In this document: positions 16,268 to 26,816 of the stretch, in pieces
Numbering within the stretch: the stretch's first letter is position 1
Layout of the letters: each line of letters starts with the position of its first letter
Source: Candidatus Zipacnadia bacterium
GTDB taxonomy: Bacteria > Armatimonadota > Zipacnadia > Zipacnadales > UBA5352
Assembly (NCBI GenBank): GCA_029821635.1
Contig: JALGSW010000004.1
Span: forward strand, 1 to 60,755
Length of the DNA: 60,755 nucleotides
Reading direction: 5' to 3'
The notes under the pieces: model-generated
What the model was told of the DNA's origin: nothing
Database searches by the model: none
What the model saw: only the letters and a program-made list of their open reading frames with translations
Made by a program: the position numbers and the translations under genes

Positions 16268-16524
16268 CGTGGGCACCTCCCGAGCAGAATCCGCGCGCAT
16301 AGCGCTCGTGTGCGTCGCTGCGTTGCCAGCATAGACGTAGACGTTTGAAGGCAGGTTCTGATTCCATCGGGAAACGAGACGCGGGCATGAGGGACGGGGA
16401 ACGGCCCTTGGGCCGGTCTCGCGCGGACACAGTGCGCGCGCCGTGGTACGAGATTGCAGGGAATCGCCCGCGCGCGGCGAAGCGGCGCGAACCGCACCAA
16501 CGCTCGAAACAGGAGAGTCGCTCC

Positions 16525-18561
16525 ATGAGCCAGTTGATGCGCGACAGCCGTGACTTGGGCGCCGACGCGGAGCTTCCCGACAGCCTGCGCGGGATCACCC
16601 TGCGCGCAGTCGTGCTCGCGATCCTACTCACCACCGCGACGTGGCTGGGCATCACCCGCCTGGGCTACATCAGCCTCAACTGGGTGCCCTACGTCGTGCC
16701 GCCGGTGCCGGCGATCCTCTTTCTGCTGATCCTCGTGGGCATCAACGCCGGGCTCTGGGCGCTGTGGCGGCGGAGCAAGGGCCGCTCGGTGATCGCGCCG
16801 CTCTCGCGCGGGGAGCTGCTACTGATCTACGCCGGGATCGCGGCGGCTCTGCCGATGGAGCGCGCGGGCTACGTCTTCCACTACCTGCTCCTCCCGAAGT
16901 ACTACGGAACCGACGTTGACGGCTTCGCGGAGCTGTTCGAGCACTACCCGAGCTACTGGATCCCGCACGACGCCGGGGTAGTCGAGGGCTTCTTCGAGGG
17001 CACCGCCGCCGGACACATCCCCTGGGACCAGTGGCTCCTGCCGATCGCGTGGTGGGGCGGCTTCTCGCTGTTGCTGGTCTTCACGGTGCTGTGCGTAACC
17101 GCACTGTTCCGCAAGCAGTGGAGCGAGAACGAGCGGCTGACCTACCCGATGAACTTCCTGCCGCTGGAGATCACCGGCGGCTTCTCGGGCTCGGCGGGGG
17201 AGAAGGGCTTCTTCCGCAACCCCGTGATGTGGATCGGCTTCTCCGTCGCCGCGCTCTTCAACGCCGTCAACATCGCCCACGCGTTCTTTCCCGGCTTCCC
17301 GGGGATCGCGCGGACGATCTCGCTCACGCAGGGGATCAGCGATCCGCCGTGGCGCTGGCTGCACCCGCTGAACTTCAACCTGTCGCTGGAGCTGTGGGGG
17401 CTGTCGTACCTGGTTTCGGGAGAGGTCCTGGGCACCGCCCTGGCCACGTACTTCTTCATGAAGCTCGTGAAGATGGGCGGGCTGTCGATGGGCTACCGCG
17501 CCAGCGGCTTCCCGTTCTACCAGGAGGTCTCAGCGGGGGCGTGCATTGCCTTCGCCGGCTTCCTCCTCTGGGCGGCGCGACCGCACCTGCGGCGCGTGGC
17601 GCGCAGCGTCATGCGCGGCGGCGATGAGTACGATGCGGACGAGCCGATGCCCTACCGAGCGCAGGTGATCGGCTTCGTGCTGGGCACGCTGGCGATGATG
17701 TGGATGCTCTCGGACGCAGGTTTGCGCTGGGGGCCGATGGTGGCGTTCTTCGCCTCGCTCTACATGTTCACGCTGGTGGCTGCGCGCATCCGTGCCGAGG
17801 CCGGCCCGCCGGTGCTCTGGACGCACCCGTACGGCTTCGACACGATCGTGCCGATCCATCTGCTGGGCACGCGCGCGATCCGCGGCATCGGCTCGCCGCA
17901 GTCGATGGTGCTCTACTACGCGATGTTCTGGATCGGCCGCACTGTCTTCGCGCACTCGACCGCGCAGGCGTTCACGGACGGGCTGAAGCTGCCGGAGTAT
18001 GTGCGCGCGCGCAAGTCGAGCTTTGCATGGCTGATGCTGGGGATGTGCGCGCTGGGGCTGCTGCTGACCTACTGGTACCATCTGGACGTGGGCTACCGCT
18101 ACGGTCAGGGGCTGATCGGTGCGAAGACGGGGCGGGCGGGTCGGTCGTGGGCGCTGAACTGGTCGCGGGGAAACTACGTGCTGCTGGATCGCGCGCTGGA
18201 CGCGCCACGCGGTCCGGACTGGACGCGCGTGGGCTTCTACGCCGGCGGTGTGGTGTTGACCGCGGGCGTGACGTGGGCGCGCACGATGATCTCGAACTTC
18301 CCGTTCCACCCCCTCGGAATCATCCTTGGCACGCTCTACAACGACTGGTCGCCCTACTGGGGGCCGTTCCTGGTGGCGTGGATCGCCCAGCGCCTGGCCT
18401 TGCGCTACGGCTCACTGCCGGCGTATCGCAAGCTGGTGCCGGCATTCCTGGGGCTGTTCTTCGGCCATCTGCTGATCGGCGGGGTCTTGTGGCGGATCGT
18501 GATCAACTACTTCCTCGACCCGACGGTCTCGGTGCGGTACTACGTCAATCTGGGGGGATAG
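16525..18561 (+). CDS. DUF6785-like polytopic membrane protein
   Basis: An AGGAGAG site precedes the ATG at 16525 (678 residues). Roughly twelve or more hydrophobic segments are visible, starting with ITLRAVVLAILLTTATWLGI. A large loop carries GYVFHYLLLPKYY and WIPHDAGVVEGFFEG, and a cytoplasmic-type segment reads FRKQWSENERLTYPMNFLPL. This SENERLTYP pattern and overall length fit the DUF6785/DUF6784 membrane family, distantly like oligopeptide transporters, found in Armatimonadota and Planctomycetes. Transport is likely but the substrate is unknown. It is divergent from the EF-hand gene across a 257-base gap in which I see no other gene. Confidence 0.8.
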   Translation: MSQLMRDSRDLGADAELPDSLRGITLRAVVLAILLTTATWLGITRLGYISLNWVPYVVPPVPAILFLLILVGINAGLWALWRRSKGRSVIAPLSRGELLLIYAGIAAALPMERAGYVFHYLLLPKYYGTDVDGFAELFEHYPSYWIPHDAGVVEGFFEGTAAGHIPWDQWLLPIAWWGGFSLLLVFTVLCVTALFRKQWSENERLTYPMNFLPLEITGGFSGSAGEKGFFRNPVMWIGFSVAALFNAVNIAHAFFPGFPGIARTISLTQGISDPPWRWLHPLNFNLSLELWGLSYLVSGEVLGTALATYFFMKLVKMGGLSMGYRASGFPFYQEVSAGACIAFAGFLLWAARPHLRRVARSVMRGGDEYDADEPMPYRAQVIGFVLGTLAMMWMLSDAGLRWGPMVAFFASLYMFTLVAARIRAEAGPPVLWTHPYGFDTIVPIHLLGTRAIRGIGSPQSMVLYYAMFWIGRTVFAHSTAQAFTDGLKLPEYVRARKSSFAWLMLGMCALGLLLTYWYHLDVGYRYGQGLIGAKTGRAGRSWALNWSRGNYVLLDRALDAPRGPDWTRVGFYAGGVVLTAGVTWARTMISNFPFHPLGIILGTLYNDWSPYWGPFLVAWIAQRLALRYGSLPAYRKLVPAFLGLFFGHLLIGGVLWRIVINYFLDPTVSVRYYVNLGG

Positions 18562-18573
18562 GCAAGAGCGAGG

Positions 18574-18637
18574 TTTACATTATTTGCTTCAAAGGGTATA
18601 TTTGTGCATGCGCAAATATACATTTCAAAGCAAATAA
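18574..18637 (+). promoter_or_regulatory. Promoter and long palindromic operator of the AbiEi-like antitoxin
   Basis: TTTACA (18574-18579) and TATATT (18597-18602) are 17 bases apart, a near-consensus promoter. It is overlapped by an AT-rich imperfect palindrome of 58 bases: outer arms TTATTTGCTT (18580-18589) and AAGCAAATAA (18628-18637), inner arms TATATTTG (18597-18604) and CAAATATA (18613-18620), all centred on 18608.5. The right arm reaches the ribosome site. AbiEi-type antitoxins bind inverted repeats at their own promoter, so this is probably the autoregulatory site. Confidence 0.72.
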
Positions 18638-18647
18638 GGTGGCTTCG

Positions 18648-19772
18648 ATGGTCGGACTGGAAGCCGTTGTTGAGCCGGTGCTCCGCGCTGCGCTTGCCGA
18701 TACGGGCTGGCAGATCGACGCGATCCGGCGCGGGCCCGCGATCGGCTCCGCTCGTCCCGACTTCTCGTTCGCGCTCCGCTCAGGTGAGTGCGGTACCGAA
18801 CTGATCGTCGAGGCCCGCAATGCGCCGCGTCCCGGACAGCTTCGCGAGACCGCCTCGTTCATCGCACGACAGGTCGCCGAGAGTGCGGCGTCCGGGGCCG
18901 GGTTCGCGATCATGGCCCCGAGGATCACTCCGGCGTTGGAGGACCTCCTGCGTGAACTCGGGGTCGGCTACATGGACCTGCAGGGCAAGGTCCTCCTGAA
19001 GTGCCGGGGGCTGTATGTCGAGCGCCCCGGCGGAGAGCCGCTTGCGCTGCCGGAGTCTGCTGAGGTGCGGCCATCCGCTCTCGCCGGGGGGGGCGAGCTC
19101 ACCGCGGAGAGCGTCTTCGGTTTGGGCTCGCCGAAGAGGCACCGCGTGCTTCGCGCGATCCTGTCCTATCCCGGTCGCGACTGGCATCAGACCGAGCTTG
19201 CCGAGGAGGCGGCCGTGTCGCCCTACACGGCTCACACGGTGGTGAGCCACCTCGTCGGCGAGCACTATGCGGACGAGGAGGGCGCCGGCCCGCGGAAGAC
19301 GGTGCGTCTCGTCCGCCCGGAGACGCTCCTGCAGACGTGGTCGCTCTACTGGCGCTCCGTCTGGCGACGGCAGATGACGGCAGCGAGCCAGTACTACTCA
19401 CTGGCTGCCGGGCCGGACGAGATAGCCTCCGAGCTTGCGGCGGCCGCCTCGGAGCTCGGGCAGGGCCTCGCGTTCACACTCGCAACGGGGGCCGAGGCGT
19501 ACGGCGCATACCTGCGATCTGAGCAGGTGCACGCCTACGTTGCGAGTGCACCGGATGTGCTGGCAGAAGCCTCGGACCTTGAGCCTGTCGAGACGGGCAA
19601 CGTGGTGCTGATGCGAGCCTTCGACGAGGGTGTGTTCTACCGACCGGCCGGCGTGCAAACAGAGCCGGTTGTCGGCGCGGTACAGCTCTATCTGGATATG
19701 ACCGCCGCCGGCGGGCGGTACGCCGAGCAGGCAGGCGACTTGATCCGCGAGGAGTTCGGCTATGAGATCTGA
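18648..19772 (+). CDS. AbiEi-like type IV antitoxin
   Basis: An AAGGTGG site precedes the ATG at 18648 (374 residues). The N-terminal third is a restriction-endonuclease-like or wHTH-associated domain (RPDFSFALRSGECGTELIVEARN). Then comes a winged helix (LRAILSYPGRDWHQTELAEEAAVSPYTAHTVVSHL), and the C-terminal part ends with AVQLYLDMTAAGGRYAEQAGDL, the QLYLDL-type motif typical of AbiEi family antitoxins. AbiEi represses its own operon and counteracts a nucleotidyltransferase toxin, AbiEii. The following gene starts like such a toxin but is truncated. Base composition is slightly lower in GC at the promoter. Confidence 0.8.
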   Translation: MVGLEAVVEPVLRAALADTGWQIDAIRRGPAIGSARPDFSFALRSGECGTELIVEARNAPRPGQLRETASFIARQVAESAASGAGFAIMAPRITPALEDLLRELGVGYMDLQGKVLLKCRGLYVERPGGEPLALPESAEVRPSALAGGGELTAESVFGLGSPKRHRVLRAILSYPGRDWHQTELAEEAAVSPYTAHTVVSHLVGEHYADEEGAGPRKTVRLVRPETLLQTWSLYWRSVWRRQMTAASQYYSLAAGPDEIASELAAAASELGQGLAFTLATGAEAYGAYLRSEQVHAYVASAPDVLAEASDLEPVETGNVVLMRAFDEGVFYRPAGVQTEPVVGAVQLYLDMTAAGGRYAEQAGDLIREEFGYEI

Positions 19773-19989
19773 GCCACCGGCCATCGGCGGCCATGGAGAA
19801 CTGGGGGAGACCGCCCGCGAATGCCTGCGGATGCTCGTGGATGTTGCGAGCGCGTTCACGGAGGCGGGCGTCCGTTACCGGCTCATCGGGGGCTGGTGCG
19901 CGGCCGGGGGAACGGCTGATCCGCTGGTAGAGACGGAAGTGCGGGTGACGATGCAGCGCCTGCTTCGCGCGCTCGGGGGAGAGACGTAG
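19762..19989 (+). pseudogene. Truncated AbiEii-like nucleotidyltransferase toxin remnant
   Basis: The frame starts at an ATG overlapping the end of the antitoxin by 11 bases, as in intact AbiE operons. It encodes 75 residues: a helical start (ETARECLRMLVDVASAFTEA) and then VRYRLIGGWCAAGGTADP, which matches the GGW start of the nucleotidyltransferase fold. The DxD metal site and the rest of the enzyme are missing; the frame jumps to a short C-terminal-like helix (TEVRVTMQRLLRALG) and stops. An internal deletion is the simplest reading. It could instead be a small protein of its own, but the GGW motif and position argue against that. Confidence 0.65.
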
Positions 19990-20134
19990 CGGCGGCGACG
20001 GGCCTCCGCCTGCACCCGTGAAGCTCCTGATGCCACCGGTGTGATGCCCCGGAGCGCACGCTCGCCCACCGGCAGCCCGACCCGAGGGCGACGCCTTGTC
20101 AGCGCGACCCCCGCGCGCTATGATACTCCCCATT

Positions 20135-21826
20135 ATGGATGACCGGACGCCACCACAGTCAGCGCCCCAGGAACACCCGGCCGAGGCGACGTCATGGATG
20201 GCCAACGCGGCTATCCTGATGATCTTCGCCACGCTCGCCAGCGCCGTCACCGGCATGTTCCGAGACATCGCCATCGGCCACGTCTACGGCCGTACAGTCG
20301 TCGCGGACGCGTTCTACAACGCCGCCACGATCCCCGACTTCCTCTACTTCCTCGTGGCAGGCGGCGCGCTGCGCACCGGCTTCGTCCCGGTCTTCACCGA
20401 GTTGATGGCGAAGGGCGAGGAGGACCGCGCGTGGCGGACCTTCAGCGCGATCTTCTGGCTCCTCGCGATGTTCTCGGCGGTCCTCGCGGGCGCGGGGATG
20501 ATGCTCGCGGAACCGATCGCGCGCTTCGTCAACCCCTCGTGGGCCGGGGGCAGCATGAACGAGAGCCTGCGCGCGTTCCTCGAAGCGATGGGCCTGCTGG
20601 GCGGCGGCCTCGAGGGCAATCCGGACGCGCTTGCCGTCTGTGCGCAGATCATGCGGCTGATGTTCCCCGCGCAGATCTTCTTCCTGCTCGGCGGCCTGTT
20701 GATGGGCACGCTGAACGCGCGGAAGCACTTCTTCTGGCCCGCGATGGGGCCGATCATCTACAACTCCGCGATCATCGCCGCCGCGCTGCTCGCGCCGATC
20801 CTCTTCGGGCCGACCACACTCGGCATCGGCGTGCTGATCGGCGCGGGAGTCGGGAACTTCGGCGTGCAGGTGGTGGCGCTGCGCAACCGCGGCGGGCGAC
20901 TGCTCCCGGTCTTCAGGCCAACGCCGGCGGTGCGCCGCGTCGTGATGCTCGCGCTCCCGGTGATGCTGGGCCTCGCGATCGCGGAGATCAACTTCGCGAT
21001 CACCAAGATCCTCGCGAACGCGGTTGAGGGCGAGGGCGGCGTCTCGACGCTCAACTACGCAAACCACCTGTGGAAGCTGCCCGCGCGCGTGATCGGCGCG
21101 GGGATCGCGATCGCGCTCTTCCCGGCGCTCGCCGAGCATTTCGCGCTCGGCGACGAGAAGCGCTACACGCGCGATTTCAGCTTCGGGATGCGCAACGTGA
21201 TCTTCCTGACCCTCCCCGCGACCGCGCTCACGATGGTGCTGGCGCAGCCCTCGGTCGCACTGCTGTGGCCGGGGTTCAGCCCCGAGGGCATCCAGGCGGT
21301 CTCCTTGACCCTCTGGTGGTTCAGCTTCGGGATCGTGCCCCTCGGCGCGGTCTACATCGGGGCCCGCGCTTTCTACGCCCGCCACGACACAATGACGCCC
21401 GTGTGGATCGGCGCGATCTCCGTGGTGGCGTGCTTCACGTCGGCGCTGTGGCTGGCGGGGCGCTACGGCGTCCCCGGCCTGGCGATGGCCACCTCCGTGA
21501 GCGGGATTATCAACGCGGCGGGTCTGCTCGTGCTGCTGCAGGTGCGTGTAGGCGGGCTGGATGGGCGGGAGATCGCGACCTCGGTGCTGCGGGTGATCCC
21601 CGCGACGCTGGTGATGACGGCGGTCGCATCGGCGAGCCTGTGGGCGCTGCAGAGCTACCTTCCCGGCGGCGGCACGGGTGGCGGCGTGGAGCGACTGCTG
21701 ACGGTCGCGGTGCCGCTCGGCCTTGGCGCGCTGGCGTTCATCGGCGTGGCGAGGGCGATGGGCCTGCGCGAGCTCGAGAGCGCCTGGCGCATGATGGCGA
21801 AGCGCTTCAGCAGGGGGAAGGCGTAG
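20135..21826 (+). CDS. murJ: MurJ/MviN lipid II flippase
   Basis: From the ATG at 20135 the protein is 563 residues with about fourteen membrane segments, as expected for MurJ. The conserved start of the fold is seen in ILMIFATLASAVTGMFRDIAI and FYNAATIPDFLYFLVAGGAL, with later GTLNARKHFFWPA and GVSTLNYANHLWKLPARVIG. It flips lipid II across the cytoplasmic membrane during peptidoglycan synthesis. In-frame starts at 20096 (TTG) and 20120 (ATG) are possible; none has a strong ribosome site. The 145 bases upstream hold no gene I can support. The gene is intact. Confidence 0.92.
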   Translation: MDDRTPPQSAPQEHPAEATSWMANAAILMIFATLASAVTGMFRDIAIGHVYGRTVVADAFYNAATIPDFLYFLVAGGALRTGFVPVFTELMAKGEEDRAWRTFSAIFWLLAMFSAVLAGAGMMLAEPIARFVNPSWAGGSMNESLRAFLEAMGLLGGGLEGNPDALAVCAQIMRLMFPAQIFFLLGGLLMGTLNARKHFFWPAMGPIIYNSAIIAAALLAPILFGPTTLGIGVLIGAGVGNFGVQVVALRNRGGRLLPVFRPTPAVRRVVMLALPVMLGLAIAEINFAITKILANAVEGEGGVSTLNYANHLWKLPARVIGAGIAIALFPALAEHFALGDEKRYTRDFSFGMRNVIFLTLPATALTMVLAQPSVALLWPGFSPEGIQAVSLTLWWFSFGIVPLGAVYIGARAFYARHDTMTPVWIGAISVVACFTSALWLAGRYGVPGLAMATSVSGIINAAGLLVLLQVRVGGLDGREIATSVLRVIPATLVMTAVASASLWALQSYLPGGGTGGGVERLLTVAVPLGLGALAFIGVARAMGLRELESAWRMMAKRFSRGKA

Positions 21827-21930
21827 GACGGAGCCGGGACGCCTTCGGCGTGGGCGCGGCAGGTGACGAGGGGGCACCAATTGAGGTATACTATGGAGTG
21901 AAGGTCGAGTTTGAGCCGTAGTCGGCAGAT

Positions 21931-22075
21931 GCCGTTCTGGCCGTTCGCCGTTTGCCGTCGGCCTTTGTCGTTTGGAGCGACGTATCCTGTCGTGTGGATG
22001 CGTCGAGTCGTTCGCTGTTTGCTGTTGTCCAGTCGTTTGGAGGGGCCGGTCTCCGACCCGGCCCGGAGGGGGGCG
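21931..22075. repeat. Left palindrome chain flanking the HEPN gene
   Basis: This chain has, in order, a GTCGTTTGGAGCGACG module, a GGATGCGTCG word, and an exact 26-base palindrome-bearing unit at 22039-22064 that begins GGAGGGGCCGG and ends CCCGGCCC. The same modules occur in reverse complement and reverse order downstream of the gene (23165-23300), so the two chains form inverted repeats around it. A TATACT at 21887-21892 just upstream might be a -10 element. Confidence 0.75.
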
Positions 22076-22092
22076 ACGATCCGTGAGGGGGA

Positions 22093-23133
22093 ATGGATGA
22101 GATGCCCGACTGGTGGCTCCGGGTCCCGCTATACAACGCGCCGCTCACAGATGAGATGGACATCCGCGGGATTGTCCTGCGCCCGCGCCTGTCGTGGTAC
22201 GAGGCTAGGCGGGCTGTGCAGGACGCCCAGCGCACTGCTTGGCGATATGTGGCGACGGGTGACGCCATCGTGCACGTGGGCGATGCGGAGGATAGACCGA
22301 GCGATCCTTGGACAGCACTGGCTGAGGCCGGGTTCTGGGATATGCGTGATGCTCTTCACTTCATTCTCCAGCGTGACGTGTGCGCACATGAGGGCTTCTT
22401 CCACCAGACTGCCGATTGCACGGATGAAGCCAAGGGACCTGTCGGGTGGTTGACCATCAACAGGGTCCCATACGCATCGAACATCCAAACCCGCTCGATG
22501 GAGTCATGGCTTCGGGACGCGATGTCGGCTTGGTCGGATGACCGTCTGGAGGAAGAGACGGGTTTTCAGTATGCGGCTCGTTTTCAGCACGTGGTCGACA
22601 TGCCTGGCCTACTGCTTGAGACAGAGTTTCTGCAGCAATGGATTGCGTTCGAACTGCTACTCAACCGCTGGTGCGAGACGGAGCCGACCGCGCCCAAGAC
22701 CGTGCGGATCAGTGATGGAGTGATGAAGCGGCACGTACGACCTGCGCTCAAGCGGGCGCTCCGTGAACTGTCCGTCGCCGGACATATCACCGAGAACGAG
22801 GCCAAGGCTCTGGTCCGCGACATCAGGCCAAGGGTCTTCGGGAATCCGGACACCAAGGCCGAGGCGTTCCTGCAGCACATCGGAGTGCCGGACGTGCCAC
22901 GCACGTGGTTGACTTGGGGAAGCAGGCTGAGGAACAAAATTGCGCATGGGCACAGTTGGCTACAGCTCTATGCAAGCGAACGCCCGACTGTCGGCGAGCC
23001 GCGCCACGATCTGGATTTCATCCGCGGGCAGGCGCGCTTGCTTGTCAACAGAGCCGTGATGGGCATCGTCGGTTATCAGCCTGACGCTTGGTGCTTCGCG
23101 GAATGTCGAGTGGGGTTCTACCGCAAGGTGTGA
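22093..23133 (+). CDS. Apea-like HEPN domain protein
   Basis: The 346-residue protein has no recognisable N-terminal domain, but the C-terminal 150 residues fit a HEPN helical domain. These include FELLLNRWCETE and the Rx4H motif R280-NKIA-H285 in SRLRNKIAHGHS, typical of HEPN ribonucleases and Apea-like proteins in defence systems. A GAGGGG site precedes the ATG at 22093. Base use is clearly less GC-rich than neighbouring lepA and murJ. It stands alone between inverted chains of palindromic repeats, with no nucleotidyltransferase or other antitoxin adjacent. An RNase role is inferred from the motif only. Confidence 0.72.
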   Translation: MDEMPDWWLRVPLYNAPLTDEMDIRGIVLRPRLSWYEARRAVQDAQRTAWRYVATGDAIVHVGDAEDRPSDPWTALAEAGFWDMRDALHFILQRDVCAHEGFFHQTADCTDEAKGPVGWLTINRVPYASNIQTRSMESWLRDAMSAWSDDRLEEETGFQYAARFQHVVDMPGLLLETEFLQQWIAFELLLNRWCETEPTAPKTVRISDGVMKRHVRPALKRALRELSVAGHITENEAKALVRDIRPRVFGNPDTKAEAFLQHIGVPDVPRTWLTWGSRLRNKIAHGHSWLQLYASERPTVGEPRHDLDFIRGQARLLVNRAVMGIVGYQPDAWCFAECRVGFYRKV

Positions 23134-23164
23134 GAACGCATCCTGCAGGGGCGGCGCGAGGCTG

Positions 23165-23345
23165 GGCAACCGGGCCGGGTCGGAGACCGGCCCCTCCAAA
23201 CGGAACGGATGACGGCAACGGCAACGACAACGACGAACGGCCGACGCATCTGAACGGAAGATGCGTCGCTCCAAACGACGGAACGGATAGCGACAAACGA
23301 CAAACGACCGTGCGGACGAGGGCGTCCGCACCACGCAAAGACAAC
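23165..23345. repeat. Right palindrome chain flanking the HEPN gene
   Basis: It contains the exact reverse complement of the 26-base unit at 22039-22064 (here 23172-23197). Next come a hairpin of GACGCATCT/AGATGCGTC arms with the word GCGTCGCTCCAAACGAC. It ends with a palindrome whose arms GTGCGGACG and CGTCCGCAC enclose AGGG (23310-23331), followed by CAC. The last also occurs inside hemW. Nothing else is seen between the HEPN gene and lepA. Confidence 0.75.
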
Positions 23346-23386
23346 GACAACTGCCACCCCGATGCGAAAGGGTAACGATACGAAGC

Positions 23387-25231
<1,845 letters not shown>

Positions 25232-25259
25232 GGGCCGGTCCGGAGGGACCGCTGACCGG

Positions 25260-26552
25260 ATGAGCGGCGCGGCGCTCTCCATCTACGTACATCTGCCATA
25301 CTGCGCGCGCAAGTGCCACTACTGCGACTTCAACTCGCGCCCGGCTGCCGCAGCCGAACGGGCCCGGTATCTTGAGGCGCTCAAGACGGAGATCGACCGC
25401 CGAGCGGAGACGCTCGGCGGTTCTTCTTTGGGGACGGTCTTCTTCGGCGGCGGGACGCCGACCGTATACGAGGGGGAGGAGCTGGCGGAGGTGCTCGACG
25501 CCGTGACGGCCGCCGCCTCACCCCCACCCGTGGTGCGGACGCCCTCGTCCGCACACGAGGCCCCTCCCCCCCCGGCCCCCCCTCCCCCTGGTCCCGCAAG
25601 CGACGCGGGACTGGCGGGAGAGGGGGGGAGGACGGCGTCGCCGTCCTTCGTTTGTAGGACAGGCTTCCAGCCTGTCAGCCGTTCCGTCGAGATCACCTGT
25701 GAAGCGAATCCGGAGACCGTGGACGTCGCGAAGCTGCGCACCATGCGCGAGGCGGGGTTCAATCGCATCAGCATCGGCGCGCAGAGCTTCGATGAGCGCG
25801 AGCTGACGATGCTCGGGCGCGGGCACTCCGCCGAGCAGACCGAGGATGCGGTGCAGGCCGCGCGGGACGCGGGCTTCGAGCACGTCTCGCTCGACCTGAT
25901 CTACGCGCTGCCGGGGCAGACGGTCGAGGGCTGGCGGACGTCGCTGCTGCGGGCGCTCGCGCTGCAGCCCGAACACGTCTCCGCCTACGGGCTGGAGCTC
26001 GCGGAGGGGACGCCGCTGCACGCGCGCCACGAGGCGGGGGAGATCGAGCCGCCCGAGGACGCCGAACACCTCGCCATGCGCGAGCTCACGCAGGAGCTGT
26101 GCGGGCAGGCCGGGCTGCTGCGCTACGAGATCTCCAACTACGCGCTGCCGGGCCGCGAGTGCGCACACAACATGACCTACTGGCGCAACGAGCCCTACCT
26201 GGGCTTCGGCGCGGGCGCATGGAGCTACCTCGACGGCGTGCGCAGCGCGAACCTGCGCGAGCCGGTGGCCTACTGCGAGGCGATCGAAGCGGGGGAGAGC
26301 CCGCAGGCCTTCGCCGAGCGGCTCGAACCCGACGACGCGCTCGCCGAGGTGCTGATGATGGGGCTGCGGATGACCGAGGGGCTGGCGGTGGAGGCGCTGA
26401 AGCGGGCGTTCGGGGAGGAGCGAGTGTGCGCGCTGCTGGCGAGGGCGGAGCCGCTGGCGCAGATGGGGCTGGTGGCGCTGGGCGACGGGCGGGTGCGGCT
26501 GACCGCGGATGGCGAGCCGCTGCACGGGGAAGTGTGCGTGCGGCTGGTGTGA
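25260..26552 (+). CDS. hemW: HemW-like radical SAM protein with in-frame repeat insertion
   Basis: From the ATG at 25260 the protein is 430 residues, about 50 longer than usual. The radical SAM cluster motif is C15-ARK-C19-HY-C22, then FFGGGTPT, ITCEANPETV, FNRISIGAQSF, SLDLIYALPGQT, and the HemW-typical HNMTYWRNEPYLGFGAGA. HemW is a heme chaperone related to coproporphyrinogen dehydrogenase. Between VLDAVTAA and VEITCEANP lies about 55 residues of Pro/Ala-rich sequence and VCRTGFQPVS, encoded by a chain of dispersed palindromic modules inserted in frame. A start at 25221 overlapping lepA is possible. Catalytic motifs are intact. Confidence 0.92.
   Translation: MSGAALSIYVHLPYCARKCHYCDFNSRPAAAAERARYLEALKTEIDRRAETLGGSSLGTVFFGGGTPTVYEGEELAEVLDAVTAAASPPPVVRTPSSAHEAPPPPAPPPPGPASDAGLAGEGGRTASPSFVCRTGFQPVSRSVEITCEANPETVDVAKLRTMREAGFNRISIGAQSFDERELTMLGRGHSAEQTEDAVQAARDAGFEHVSLDLIYALPGQTVEGWRTSLLRALALQPEHVSAYGLELAEGTPLHARHEAGEIEPPEDAEHLAMRELTQELCGQAGLLRYEISNYALPGRECAHNMTYWRNEPYLGFGAGAWSYLDGVRSANLREPVAYCEAIEAGESPQAFAERLEPDDALAEVLMMGLRMTEGLAVEALKRAFGEERVCALLARAEPLAQMGLVALGDGRVRLTADGEPLHGEVCVRLV
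25533..25678. repeat. Chain of four palindromic modules inside hemW
   Basis: In order: arms GTGCGGACG/CGTCCGCAC around CCCT (25533-25554). Next is a C-tract and G-tract pair (about 25561-25630) with an internal TCCCGC/GCGGGA hairpin. Then comes the palindrome GGACGGCGTCGCCGTCC (25630-25646), and last the GACAGGC-type repeat (25654-25678), here one T shorter than elsewhere. All modules also occur in intergenic DNA of this window except the third. The reading frame stays open through all of them. Confidence 0.8.
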
Positions 26553-26582
26553 GCCGCAGCGTCATCCATTGCCGTTCGTGGC

Positions 26583-26675
26583 GCAGGCATCCCTGCCTGC
26601 GGTCGTTCGGCTCGGCGGGAGCGTTCGCGGCGTGCGGGCTCAGACGCTCCGCGTCTGCGGGCGCCCGCACCACGG
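26583..26675. repeat. Palindromic modules downstream of hemW
   Basis: Three modules: GCAGGCA/TGCCTGC around TCCC (26583-26600), CAGACGC/GCGTCTG around TCC (26641-26657), and the half-palindrome GGGCGCCCGCACCACGG (26659-26675) shared with other gaps. The region 26553-26816 holds no other gene I can support. Confidence 0.65.
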
Positions 26676-26816
26676 AGCAGAGGACGAATATCGAAGCGGC
26701 GCAAAGCCGCCTTGCAGGATTCGGCGCGGGGGGGTAGAATTGATGCAGGAGTGAGTCAATCGCAGACAGCCCTGCACGCGTGAGCGTGCGCGGCAAGCTC
26801 AGGGGTGATCACCTTG

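Noticed and set aside
17700-18647. Longer start for the AbiEi-like gene running back into the DUF6785-like gene
   Set aside because: That would place its promoter and 58-base palindrome inside the coding region; the ATG at 18648 has a good ribosome site.
21887-21892. TATACT as the promoter of the HEPN gene
   Set aside because: Only a weak -35 (TGAC core) is present and it lies 200 bases upstream across repeats, so it is mentioned but not listed as a promoter.
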